A stretch of 22,947 bases of DNA from Priapulus caudatus (taxonomy: Eukaryota; Priapulida; Priapulimorpha; Priapulimorphida; Priapulidae). This document shows, piece by piece, positions 1 through 9,622 of this stretch. The position numbers and the translations under genes are program-made. The stretch lies in assembly GCF_000485595.1 (NCBI RefSeq), contig NW_014577076.1:17734-40680 (forward strand), written 5' to 3'. The notes beneath the pieces were generated by a model. It worked only from the letters and a program-made list of their open reading frames with translations, did no database searches and was not told the origin of the DNA. The first letter of the stretch is position 1, and each line of letters starts with the position of its first letter.

Positions 1-478
1 ATTAATAATATTAATAATATATTTTTTTTAAACACGTTAATATTCATCGATTGACATTGACGCTATGACGAGCGACTGAGAGGAATGGCGGCGTACCTAT
101 ACTGTGTTAATCGCAATAGGGCGTGGCGAGGTGATCATGATCACGATCATGCATGGTTTGAGCGTGACCAGTATGTGTCCAACGAAATTGTAAATTAGTA
201 ATCGCACACCCACATGTAGTTGGACGAATATCCGTTGATTAATGTCCGCCACTATGGTTTACGGTTTGTCAATTTAGTCCAACCATATGTCGGTTTACAA
301 ACACACACCATATTTCCGCCAACCATACACATTGTAACGCCACCAACGTGTTATTTATAAAAACCTCATCTTCCTTTACAGAAACACGTGTGCATATTTC
401 CTACCAACAGGTGCGTGCGCCACCGAACCACAATTCCCCCCCCAACTAGTTTGCTAAACCATAGTGGTAGTTGTTCAG
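1..478. other. AT-rich non-coding DNA, left edge
   Basis: No gene is recognisable here. The stretch is AT-rich at the start and then carries several short CCAACCATA or CCACCAAC-like motifs (around 279-345). The open frames in it are short and show no known motif. It ends where homology to the right-hand inverted arm begins. Confidence 0.6.
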
Positions 479-907
479 CGAACGATACAAGTAGTTTGCA
501 GAAACATGGTTTTCCGCGCGCAGTGTGCAACCTTCGACCTACGTACGTGGAGCGGTAACGTAGCCTCGGGCGCATATGGCGGCCGCCGATTCCGTCCCCT
601 CCAACGGCCACCGCTCCTATTGAGCACGCTGGCGCATTTCTGCCGCACACATGCAGCCGTTAACCTCCCCCACCACCACCATGCGCTTTAAGCTATGTGC
701 CGTAGGAAAGTGTACTAACTCTAATATCTTGCGAACGAATTGAGTTACATTTATAAAATTCGAGATACATATAAACACATGTCGTAGCTATAATCGCCGT
801 GAATTTTGAGTTTATTGAAGCACAAATAGTTTAATTAATTACCAAAAATATACCCGCGGTATCGCTCATAGGCTAATATACGCACGGCTATAGACGGTAG
901 AAAAGTG
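479..907 (+). repeat. Left arm of a long inverted repeat
   Basis: Read as reverse complement, this arm matches 16243-16696 over almost its whole length. Shared landmarks are CGAACGATAC at the outer end, the stretch around CGCGCGCAGTGTGCAACC, GGCGGCCGCC, the GGTTAA/TTAACC block beside TGG or CCA repeats, GGTAATTAATTAAAC, TTCAATAAACTC and the CGGTAGAAAAGTG inner end. The left arm has about 27 bp (near 579-606) that the right arm lacks, and the right arm has a longer TGG run. No transposase or other protein domain is visible. One frame of each arm encodes a similar 33-residue peptide with two differences, but the base changes show no bias toward silent sites, so this is not good evidence of coding. 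Confidence 0.85.
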
Positions 908-1108
908 TACTAACTATTATAATATGGCGCAAACGAATTGAGTTACATTTCTCAAATTTTAGATACATATAAACACATGTCTTAGCTATGGTCTCTGTGA
1001 ATTTATTAAAGCACGATTAGTTTACTATATATATATATAACTATATCATATGGCGCAAACGAATTAAGTTACATTTCTAAAATTCTAGACACATACAGAC
1101 ACATGTTA
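896..1108 (+). repeat. Two truncated tandem copies of the inner arm repeat
   Basis: The block 704-835 (AAGTGTACTAACT, CGAATTGAGTTACATTT, ATACATATAAACACATGTC, TTTATTGAAGCAC) recurs at about 896-1025 in the same orientation. It recurs again, truncated, at about 1045-1108 (ATATGGCGCAAACGAATTAA). A short TA run separates the last two. The changes between copies look like old duplications. Confidence 0.75.
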
Positions 1109-1152
1109 GTTTCATAACGTTGAAATTGACGTTTTCGGGAAAAATCTCACGA

Positions 1153-1326
1153 ACGTGCGGTAATGTTAGCCTAGGAGCGATACCGCGCTTATATATTTGG
1201 TAATTAATTAAACTATTTGTGCTTCAATAAACTCAAAATTCACGGGGATTATAGTTACGACATGTGTTGATATGTATCTAGAATTTTAAAATTGTAACTC
1301 AATTCGTTCGCGCCATATATAGTACT
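1153..1326 (-). repeat. Inverted partial copy of the same repeat
   Basis: This segment carries GCGATACCGCGC, GGTAATTAATTAAAC, TTCAATAAACTC and AACTCAATTCGTTCG, which is the reverse complement of 713-890 and the same orientation as 16270-16430. With 713-900 it forms a local inverted repeat with a spacer of about 250 bp. Confidence 0.8.
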
Positions 1327-1417
1327 AGCGGGATACCCGGCATTGCCCGGGGAAATCAGTAGCGTTACTCAGTTGGTGACCGCTTGGTTGAAAAAAAAAT
1401 ACCCAACAAAATATAAT

Positions 1418-1696
1418 TATCTATCTATCCATGCATCTATCCATGCATGCATCTATCCATCCCATTCCATGCCATGCCATTTCATTCCATACCATCCCAT
1501 CGCACCGCATTCCATTCCATTCTAGCCCATATCCCATCCCATCTCATCCCATCTCATCTCATCGCATCTCATGCCATCCCATGCCATCCCATGACATGCC
1601 ATGCCATGACATGCCATCGCACCACATCCCATCGCACCGCATTCCATCCCATGCCATGCCATGCCATCCCATCTCATCCCATCCCATCCCATCCCA
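1418..1696. repeat. Pentamer satellite, CCATN type
   Basis: The first part is built from CTATCCATGCAT units. The rest is a period-5 array in which CCAT is followed by a variable base (CCATT, CCATG, CCATC), with occasional CGCAC or TCTAG variants. Because the period is 5 and stop codons are rare in it, all frames stay open and give artefactual His/Pro/Ser/Met-rich ORFs on both strands. Confidence 0.9.
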
Positions 1697-1889
1697 AACA
1701 GTAAAAAATAATAAGAAATCAAAAGATAAAAGACATTAAATATTGTGGCAGATACGTCTAGCTCTCCCATCAATCATACGTGATCTCGACTAAAGCAAAA
1801 ACATTACGTGATCTCGACGATCCTGTCGAGGAATTTACGTCCGGTATGTTCGCGCGCGCGGGAAGCGAGATATTACCCAGAAGGCGGAA

Positions 1890-1898
1890 TATATAAAG
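1890..1898 (+). promoter_or_regulatory. LTR TATA box
   Basis: TATATAAAG lies about 150 bp into the LTR. The same motif is conserved in the 3' LTR at 12298-12306 although neighbouring bases differ. It is the likely core promoter of the retrotransposon; transcription would begin about 25-30 bp downstream, near the GCGGCC palindrome. Confidence 0.7.
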
Positions 1899-1914
1899 GC
1901 TGGCCGTGCGGCCA

Positions 1915-1988
1915 CGGGAGAAGTTAGTATCGCTAGCTCGGGAAAAGTTAGTATCGCTAGCTCGGGAGAAGTTAGTATCGCTAACTCG
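1915..1988 (+). repeat. Triplicated 24-bp block in the LTR
   Basis: Three head-to-tail copies of a 24-bp unit, GGGAGAAGTTAGTATCGC followed by TAGCTC, with single-base changes. They are present in both LTRs (right copy about 12326-12399). They lie just after the predicted start site, so they would be in the R/leader region of the transcript. Confidence 0.85.
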
Positions 1989-2073
1989 GGCGAGTTGGCA
2001 CCGTCAGCTCCGCGAGGAGAGTTGTAACAGTGAAAGGGCTAGTGGTGTGCTGTACACGCCGCCAGTGAGTGGG

Positions 2074-2079
2074 AATAAA
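2074..2079 (+). terminator. LTR polyadenylation signal
   Basis: AATAAA, conserved in the 3' LTR at 12483-12488, about 180 bp after the TATA box. This spacing fits the polyA signal of the R region. Confidence 0.6.
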
Positions 2080-2300
2080 CCTTGCGTTATCCGTACTTCA
2101 TCTGTGCTGTATTCATCTGCGAGTGCGTTTCCGCGCGTCCCTTCGAACTTCCGATCCGCCCGAATCAGCTTAAGGTTTTAGCGTACCTTACCGAGAAAAC
2201 ATGGCTAGCGACAGCAAAGCGATCACAGGCCAACGAAAGCCCGGCAACGCTAGCCGAGGTGCCACGTCACCGTTTGACGTGGGACGGGAAACGCCACATA

Positions 2301-2318
2301 TGGAGCCGTGACCACGAG
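2301..2318 (+). other. Primer binding site candidate
   Basis: TGGAGCCGTGACCACGAG starts two bases after the 5' LTR. TGG complements a tRNA 3' CCA end, as expected of a minus-strand primer site. The tRNA species cannot be assigned from the sequence alone. Confidence 0.55.
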
Positions 2319-2641
2319 CGGATCGGAAGAATAAGAAGAGACACACCAGCTTCATTTGGTGCCCTGTTCGCGTGTCGAATCGAAGAAGAAATGAAGAGAC
2401 ACACAAGGCAGATCAGGTGGGATGACGCAGGAGAAGAAGGAGTGGTAATCGCAGAAGCCGGGGAAAAACGTTTAACGGATGGACAGATCGGCAATGTGAG
2501 AGCCAAAACGAAGGACCCCCCACGAGGGGTCAGTCAGAGGGAGAGAATGAGTCACCGGAGCGGCTGGTAAATCAAGGTGATTTTAATCACAGACCGAGCC
2601 GTGCGGAGGGACCCGCGGAGACGCGGGGAGAGCCGCGGAGC

Positions 2642-3430
2642 ATGTTATTGACAGCGTTAAGGAAAAGGCCGGCAGCAGGAAATCCCACCAACCTGGGCGG
2701 AGCTACCCTTACGGAGGGGTCTGTTGCGGTAGGTGCGGAGCCGTCCGAAGCAGTCCGCGGGAGACAGCTGCGGAAGATGGAAATGCTGAAGCTCATGACG
2801 GAGTGGAATAAGACGAATCCCGCACAGCAGATTAGAATGGTGAAGTCGGCTGCGGAAGAGAAAATAATGGAGACCGGAAGTCACCAGACAAGTAGTAAGT
2901 CGGCTAAAGATAGCGATAGTGACTTCTCCGGAAGAAGCCGCAGTCACCGACGTCGGCGCCGGAGGGAAAGAGAGTCGAGAGGCACGGACCGATGGAGGGG
3001 TGACGCGTCGAGTTCAGATTCCGGGAGTGGTGGCGGAACGATCCGGAGAAGGACGAGACGGCGTTCTAGACAGGCGAGCAATAGTCGAAGTAGGAGTAGG
3101 AGGTCTGAGAGCGGACCCTGCCGGCGACGCCACCGCAATGAACGAGAGAGGGGGAGTAGGAGGCTACCTACCTTAACGAGGCAAGGGCAAGGTACGGTTG
3201 TGGCTTCACGTTCACCAAGATGTCCGATACGGGTCGGAACGTTCGCGGGAGCACCCGGGGAGCCGTTGGACGAGTTTCTAAATTGGGTTGACGTGGCCGG
3301 ACGGTACCATCATGGGATAGGGATGCAAGGGCAGATCAGCTTGTCGCAGCATTGGGAAGACCGGCCGCTGGTATACTGTCTGAGTCCGCGAGCCGGCAGA
3401 GTGAGGCAAAACTTAGGAGAAAGTTTATGA
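2642..3430 (+). pseudogene. gag: gag, 5' part (matrix/capsid)
   Basis: Open frame of 262 codons in the gag position. Residues about 80-180 are very rich in Arg and Ser with many RS/SR dipeptides, like an SR domain. From about residue 198 a capsid-like start appears (VGTFAGAPGEPLDEFLNWVD), resembling the Gag capsid opening of gypsy elements, where a phenylalanine-glycine stretch is followed by a hydrophobic helix ending in W. The frame then runs into a stop at 3428 and the capsid continues in another frame, so at least one indel lies near 3340-3480. The true start is uncertain: an ATG at 2201 in the same frame gives only 36 codons, and the leader between is full of stops. In life Gag forms the virus-like particle shell. 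Confidence 0.75.
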
Positions 3431-3503
3431 AGATCGGTATGGGCCGGAACAGCACCGGATCCGCAACCAGGCAGCCCTGGCCAGCCGGAGAAAGCAACCG
3501 GAG

Positions 3504-4184
3504 GAGGATTGGCCGCAATACGTGAGGCAGCTAAAGAAATTTGCGAAATTGACCATGCCACGAGCAAGCAGCAGCCAAATTAGTGAGTGACTGGTGCTCC
3601 GACTTAAGGAAGAGATGCCGACCGATGCACACAGAATCTATATTCTGGGGCAGAGGTGTAGGACGGCAGGAGACGTTGCTGCGTGTGCGGAAAATTTCGA
3701 CGTGACAATCAGAAGTAGGGTGACGCCCCGGAAACCGTTAGTGGCGCCAGTTAAGTTCGAAGGAGTTGCCCACGAGATCGACGCGATCAACGAGGTGGAG
3801 ACCGTCGCAGAGGCTGGACGATCCACGGAAGTAGAGACCGATATCCGTGCGTTGACGAGACTGATGCGGAAGCTTTTAGCATCCAGAAAGAAGAAGAAAG
3901 ATCAAAACGGAAGCCGTCGTGGAGGACGGGGAACGAGTCGAGGAGGACCGGTGGACCAGATACGGTTGACTGCGTGCTTTCGATGCGGAGAAGAGGGTCA
4001 CTTCGCGCGGGACTGTTGGCAACGTCCGCGGAACGGCCCGAATGGACACGTCTATGCGGGACAGTATCACGCCGGAAGAGCGGTAGCCGGGTCTGGCAGA
4101 TCAGTACCACAGGTGGGAAGCTCACAAACCCTTCGGGCGATAGAGGGTCCGGAGGAAGCCGCAGTGCAGCGCGCGGAAAACTAG
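3504..4184 (+). pseudogene. gag: gag, 3' part (capsid end and nucleocapsid)
   Basis: Continuation of gag in a different frame from 2642-3430. It opens with a capsid-like helix (WPQYVRQLKKFAKLTMP), is cut by a TGA at 3588-3590, and resumes with LRLKEEMP, a stretch typical of gypsy capsids. A basic KKKKDQ/RGGRG region precedes one CCHC zinc knuckle, CFRCGEEGHFARDC, at about 3978-4019, which binds RNA in nucleocapsid proteins. It ends at the TAG of 4182-4184 and overlaps the protease frame, which lies in the -1 register. Confidence 0.88.
4175..4181 (+). promoter_or_regulatory. Possible -1 frameshift site
   Basis: GGAAAAC lies directly before the gag stop. Gag codons read GAA AAC TAG; a one-base backward slip reads GGA AAA CTA and enters the protease frame without a gap. 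The A-site AAC to AAA re-pairing is typical, but the P-site does not fit the strict X XXY YYZ rule, so this is tentative. Confidence 0.3.
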
Positions 4185-4189
4185 TGCAG

Positions 4190-4990
4190 GTGGGGTCCGT
4201 GCCGACGGCCTCAACCTGGAGAAAGAAACGGCGACGAAAACAAGGGCAGTGGAGAGCATTCCTACGGATGGCGTGGAATCGACCATCATGGAAGTTAACG
4301 CTACTGGTGGAGGGCCAGCTAGTAGATTTTCTAGTTGACACTGGAGCGGAGACATTGGTGATGGATGCCGCCGCTTTTGCGGAAATCTCGAAGGCTGAGG
4401 TAACGCTAAAGCTTACCAAGGCGTGTGTGATGAACGTGCAACACCGGGTATTGCCGACACACGGCGAGTGTCAACTACGATTTGCCTTGGGAGGTCAGAC
4501 CTTCGACCATGATTTCTTAGTAGTAGAGATGGGAGAAAAAGTGGGAGTTCTCGGCATGGACTTCCTGGGTAAGAGAAACTGTCGGCTTGACGTGGGGCGT
4601 GGATACCTTACTGTCAACTGAGTGACTCATGCGCTGCACGGAGGTCGACCCACGGAGCCGCGGGTGTTATGGGCGGCCGACACAATCCGAATCCCTGCGG
4701 GACATGAAGTGGTCGTGCACGGGATTGTACGCGGGATGCGATGGAGAGCTGCGCGGTTAGCTATCGCGGAGCCCCCCCAAGAGGTTCGCAGAGAAAGGAG
4801 CTAATAGAGGAACGGTGATGGCTCGTTGTCTGATAGACACGGACGGGGCTCGTGTGCCACTATTCATGGTCAATGTAGGGCCAGATGACGTGATCATCCT
4901 CGCCGGAACCGAACTAGCGCGGTTGGATGAGGTCGCCCTGGTTGGGACGTTGCGCTGTTCGCCCGCTCCCACACTGAACTGGGGAGGCCG
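4190..4990 (+). pseudogene. pol: pol: aspartic protease and linker to RT
   Basis: The frame open from 3974 to 4621 overlaps gag in the -1 register. Its second half is a retropepsin: VDFLVDTGAETLVM carries the catalytic DTG(A) at about 4333-4344, and VGVLGMDFLG near 4546-4570 is the conserved C-terminal glycine-rich strand. The enzyme acts as a dimer to cut the Gag and Pol polyproteins. A TGA at 4619-4621 interrupts the frame; the protease-RT linker continues in frame (TIRIPAGHEVVVHGIV) until TAA TAG at 4802. A linker segment in the next frame (MARCLIDTDGARVPLF, VNVGPDDVIILAGTELA) runs from about 4818 to 4940, so a frameshift lies near 4800. Confidence 0.88.
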
Positions 4991-4996
4991 GACGTT

Positions 4997-5945
4997 GTTC
5001 GTCACAAGATCGACACGGGGGATAACTACCCCAGGAAACAGACTCCACGGAGGTGCCCGTTGGGTAGACAGAAAGCCCTGGACGCAGAGCTGGACCGGAT
5101 GTTTGATGCAGGAGTGGTCCAGCCAAGCTCAGGTCCCTCGGCTTTACCGGTAGTGCTCGTTAAGAAGAAGGATGGCGGGGTCAGATTTTGCATAGACTAT
5201 CGCAAACTTAATGAGGTGACGCAGAAAGACGCGTATCCACTTCTCCGCATCGATGACACCCCTGACTCCCTGGCGGGGGCAACCTGGTTCTCCACGCTCG
5301 ACTTAGCTAGTGGCTACTGGCAAGTGGAGATGGATCGGGAAGACGCCGCCAAGACCGCTTTCTCAGTGAAACACAGGCTGTAATGTCTGATGCCAATGGG
5401 GCTTTGCAATGCGCCGGCAACCTTCGAGAGATTGATGGAACTAGTACTCCGAGGACAGCAGTGGACAGAGTGCTTGGTGTACCTGGACGTTTTTGGGACT
5501 ACCTTCGATGGAGCGCTGAGTAACCTCCGACATGTGTTCGGTCGACTCCGGGAAGCCGGTCTGAAATTGAAGGCGAGTAAATGCCGCCTTTTTCGAAAGA
5601 GTGCAGCGTTTCTGGGACATATCGTATTACCAGAAAGGATGAGTTGTGATCCACGCAAGATCGAGGCAGTCCGGAAGTGGGCGAGGCCAACGAGCGTCGC
5701 CGACGTTTGTAGCTTCCTGGGTTTTGCTAACTATTATCGTAGATTTATAGAGGGATTCGCATCTATAGCGGGACCATTGACGGAGCTGACGCGGAAAGAT
5801 CCTACCTACCAGTGGACAGACGCGTGTGAGCACGCCTTCCGTGAACTAATAACTCGGCTGACGGAGGCGCCCGTCCTAGCGTACCCTCAAGCAGAGGGTG
5901 GGTTCACTGTAGATACTGATGCCAGCGCAACCGGCATGGGGGCTG
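4997..5945 (+). pseudogene. pol: pol: reverse transcriptase
   Basis: Starts with HKIDTGDNYPRKQTPRR, the standard gypsy RT lead-in. It continues through VVLVKKKDGGVRFCIDYRKL and FSTLDLASGYWQV, which carries the first catalytic Asp. An in-frame TAA at 5381-5383 falls just before MPMGLCNAPATFERLM. The active-site region reads LVYLDVFGTTF: the first Asp of the YxDD box is present but the second Asp and about two following residues are absent, as if a 9-bp deletion occurred. The thumb/connection follows with KCRLFRKSAAFLGHIV and SFLGFANYYRRFI. Even without the stop, this polymerase would be inactive because the metal-binding Asp pair is incomplete. Confidence 0.95.
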
Positions 5946-6386
5946 TTGTCTCAATGCCAGCGGGGAGAAGAGCGGGTGATCGCCTACTCAAGCAAAACTC
6001 TCTCCCGGACGCAACAGAGATACTGCACCATCAACCGTGAGCTACTGGCAGTCGTACAAGCCGTGAAACAATTTTGTCACTACCTGCAAGGGCGACTCTT
6101 CGTAATACGGACTGATCATGCCTCTTTAACGTGGCTGTTAAATTTTAGAGAGCCGGAAGGCATGGTGGCACGGTGGATTGCGTTTTTGGGGATGTTCGAT
6201 ATGAAAATTGAGCACCGTGCTGGACGCCTACATATGAATGCTGGCGGCTTCTCAAGACAGCTGGTGTGCCGTAAGTGTAGACGAGGCAGCTGCCCAGAGT
6301 GCAGCGATACCACCACCGGAAGCCTCCGACGCAACTGGCTGATGCCGGAGATAGTATGGTGTAGAAAGATAAAAAAAAGTTCGTGA
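5890..6386 (+). pseudogene. pol: pol: RNase H
   Basis: The N-terminal strand FTVDTDASATGMGAV lies in the RT frame (about 5902-5946), with the first catalytic Asp in TDAS. A frame change near 5945 moves the rest to another frame: RVIAYSSKTLSRTQQRYCTI, NRELLAVVQAVKQF (catalytic Glu), VIRTDHASLTWLL (catalytic Asp) and RWIAFLGMFDMKIEHRAG. The terminal motif, usually N-A-D-A-L-S-R in gypsy elements, reads NAGGFSR here, so a conserved Asp is missing. A Cys-rich spacer CRKCRRGSCPEC follows, then a stop at 6384-6386. RNase H removes genomic RNA from the RNA-DNA hybrid during reverse transcription. Confidence 0.93.
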
Positions 6387-6393
6387 GTGGCAG

Positions 6394-7710
6394 ATGAAAG
6401 ATCCGACCATACGGAAAGTACGGCCGGCGTACGTGGAAGCCGCCGCACTCGCGTGGGAAGACAAGTCGTTCTGGCATATCTGGGATAGATTAGAAATCCG
6501 CCGAGGACTGCTACACCATGTGTGGGCCGCGAGTCACCACAAAAAAAGATCGGTAGCCCAGCTAGTGGCACCGCGAGAAATGAGAACAAAAATATTAAAA
6601 TTGCAACATGGAGCACAGATGTCTGGACATCTGGGAAGTCTCAAGACGTTGGAACGCATTCGGCAGAGGTTCATGTAGCCAGGAATGCGCGGAGACGTCC
6701 GGAGATGGTGTCAGGAGTGTGACGCCTGCGCCCGACGGAAGGATAGAAGGAAACGACGAGTCAGCCTGCAGCAGCAAGCTGTTGGAACCCTGATGGAGAA
6801 AGTGGCCATTGATTTTCTGGGACCACTCCCGATAATGGATGGAGGGAACCAATATATACTAGTGCTGTGCGACTACTTTACTAAATGGACTGAGGCATAT
6901 GCATTGCCTGATCAAACGCCACAGACAACCACAGACTGTCTGATGACACAGTTCTTCGCCAGGTTCGGAGTTCTGAAAGCGATTCACTCCGACCAGGGAC
7001 GGAATTTTTAATCTCAGCTGTTCGCTGGGATTTGTGAATTAATGGGCATTGAGAAGACACGGACGACACCGTATCATCCACAGTCCGATGGACTGGTGGA
7101 GCAATTTAATCGTACCCTACAGGATATGCTGAGCAAGGTCGTAGGTGAACATCGACGCGATTGGGATGACCATCTCCCATTTGTAATGGCAGCGTATAGG
7201 GGTAGTGTGCAAGAAAGCACCAGAGTGAGCCCGAACTTGATGATGTTTCGCAGAGAAGTTGGCATGCCGATTGACCTGATGTGGCCTGTTCCGAGGGATG
7301 AGGACGAACGCGTAACGAGTCACTGTCCTAATGAGTATGTAGACTGGGTGCGACGCGCAGCTGAAAAAGCTCACGAACACGCTCGAGAATGCCTGGGGAA
7401 GGCAGCGGAGAGACAGAAAAAGGGGTACGACAGCAGAGTAAACCCGCTCGGAATGAGGGAAGGCACATGGGTATGGTACTTCTACCCTCCAAACGATGTG
7501 AAGTTAAGACGTCCCTGGACCGGACCATTCCGCGTGGTAAAAGACCAAAATACGCTCCGTTGGATACAGCGGACGGCGGAGGGCGCAACCATGGTTGTGA
7601 GTGTTAATGATTTGAAACCATACGAGGGGGAGGTTGTTCTCGAACCCTGGGATAATATGGAAGAGGGAGGTGACCCTGAAGTGAGTGAAGCTAATCACGT
7701 AAGCGCGTAG
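6394..7710 (+). pseudogene. pol: pol: integrase
   Basis: One reading frame carries the whole domain, interrupted by TAG at 6676-6678 and TAA at 7009-7011. In order: the HHCC zinc-binding module (QHGAQMSGHLGSLKTLERIR, then WCQECDACARRK after the first stop); the catalytic core with Asp in VAIDFLGPLP (about 6805-6834), Asp in IHSDQGRNF just before the second stop, and Glu in the segment TPYHPQSDGLVEQFNRTL (about 7069-7122); and a C-terminal GPF module (WTGPFRVV, about 7516-7540). No chromodomain is visible after it. Both stops fall on normally conserved positions. The protein would insert the cDNA into host chromosomes. Confidence 0.95.
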
Positions 7711-9620
7711 ACCTCTGAGGACAACAGCTCCAGCGGCGGAGTGAAGCAAAGAAACTTAGAACCTCTCAGGAAAACGTGGTTGAAACCAAAACGCAGAAGA
7801 GTGGCATACCTTGGGAGAGAAGGAATGATCTGGAGATGACGTGCGAAGGGGACGATGAGTGCAAACGAAGATAAACAACACCGAGGTGAAACAGTCAAAG
7901 ACCGATATACGGACAATACGGGTAGCTCCGTTTCCGACTAAGGTACGACGAACACCCCGGATCGTATGCCTGCTTTATTCCCGCGTGAAGAAAGAACCGG
8001 AGGTGAGGACTCTAAAACAGCAGCAGAGGTAAGTAGCAAAGCTGTAGGAAAAATGGCTCGTGAGTACAAACGGACAGGATGGGCACGAATAGTGGATCAA
8101 GTTACGCGGCATCAACGGATTGTGCGACCGCCGAAATACTATGGATGCTAATCGTTATGGACGTAATGAAGCGAGTAGCTAGCTAGCGCAGCACAGAGAA
8201 CGCACTGCGTACGGAGCTAGCGCGTCTAAGTCAGGGACTACAAGACGGAAGAAGACGGGAACTTGGCGGGGTTATTCGTGCTGCTTTTCACAGGGTGAAA
8301 AGGAAGCCGCGCCACCAGCGGTCGCCGAATAGAAATTATACACACAAAAAAGAGGGGGATGACGAAAAGCCAAATACAGCAGAGTTGTGAAGCGTTTGCT
8401 AAGACGGATAGCAAGACTGGATGATGGTAAACGTACCAGGTAAGCGTCACGGACGGACGTTTCCACGAGCACGCCTATCAATCTAAGTGGAGCAGCATAG
8501 CCCGAGGCGCGGAGCATGCCGCCGCGACGCGGAGCTTTCCGACAAGCAGGATCACCCTGCAATAATGGGGAGGAAAATGATAAGAATCAGAAAAGCGGTT
8601 ATTCTGAACAAACACACCGCTGAACCAGGAGAGAAGAAACTCCATATCAGCGTAGAGGGGTCAATGCATGAGCCGCTCTGCGAGGTAACCGTCAGTTGTA
8701 CGCGCACGAATACAAGAGGAATGGAGGGCCGTCTTGCAGCGGGAGATCACAGTGGATGATCGAAGGGGACCGGGTCACGCTGGCGCTCTGCCTAGACTGC
8801 ATCGTCGAGTCTAGAACGAAAAAAGAGAATTCGACGCTGCGTGGCGAATGCAGGCGACAATATTGCCAGCCATTTAAACTTGTTTCCTGGGCATAAACAT
8901 CTCGGGAAAAGAGAAAGCGGAATGATTAGTACTAAAAACCGCTAATCGCGATTCGAGTTCGCGACGTCATGAAAGCGATAAAAATGGTACTGAACGTAAA
9001 CAGGTTGTGATGGAAAAAAGGGAACGTTTACAAAAAGTCTAACGACAATGGAAATAAAAAAAGGTCAAGCTAGGTCACTGCGCTAGTGGAGGGGCGGCGA
9101 TAATGACAGAGGCAGGAGCGCTATATTAGAAAAAAACGCTAGTGAGTAGACGCAAGCTGGGACAGCTATCGAGAAGCGATAACAGGCGCGTGCTAAGATG
9201 AAACGCACAGCACCGGGAGGCGTACGTGAGAAGTCAACAGATTATTACTGTTTGGAGGCGTGCGGGAAGAAAGCCAGATGTTTGGTTAAGCGCGGGCCTT
9301 GACAAACGGGACACCGGCTGTAGGCGCATACAACACGCGTACTCTGGGATAGCTCCCACATTCTAGAAACAAAAGAGGACAGGGAGGAAGCTACAGGACA
9401 TCGTGGTCGTGGCGTGAGCACGTGGCAAGTGACAGGAGCGTACATCACTTGCGACCTGAGTTTACTTGCAAGCGGAAGTAGTGTTAGTGACCAAGCATTA
9501 CAAAAGGAGTTGAGAGAAACACCAAAGCAAAAGAAAGAACCCTTAGGGTAGGCTGCGTCTTTCGTGCGAGCAAGGTTAATGTGACGACAGGCGATAACAT
9601 AATTTAGTGCTCCTCTGAAC
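7711..9620 (+). other. Retrotransposon 3' region, first part, no recognisable gene
   Basis: Purine-rich sequence after integrase with only short open frames, such as 7966-8151 and 8487-8759, none with known motifs. Base composition resembles the rest of the element. It may be a decayed third ORF (env or accessory) or long untranslated sequence. Confidence 0.6.
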
Positions 9621-9622
9621 GC

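Larger units (their letters stand above)
1744..2298 (+). repeat. 5' LTR
   Basis: Aligned by eye with 12143-12706. It begins TGTGGCAG and ends GCCACA, giving perfect short terminal inverted repeats. It contains two copies of ACGTGATCTCGAC (about 1778 and 1806), a TATA box, a triplicated 24-bp block and an AATAAA signal in the usual U3-R-U5 order. By hand it differs from the 3' LTR by roughly 25 substitutions plus a 9-bp and smaller indels. Confidence 0.95.

Noticed and set aside
1343-1773. Several open frames on both strands
   Set aside because: They are translations of the CCATN satellite; a period-5 repeat without stops keeps all frames open.
2082-2570. 162-codon frame crossing the LTR end
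   Set aside because: It spans the LTR and primer site, has no Gag motif, and the matching frame is not preserved in the 3' LTR.
3787-4419. 210-codon minus-strand frame
   Set aside because: Lies wholly antisense to gag and protease, which carry clear motifs; it is a shadow.
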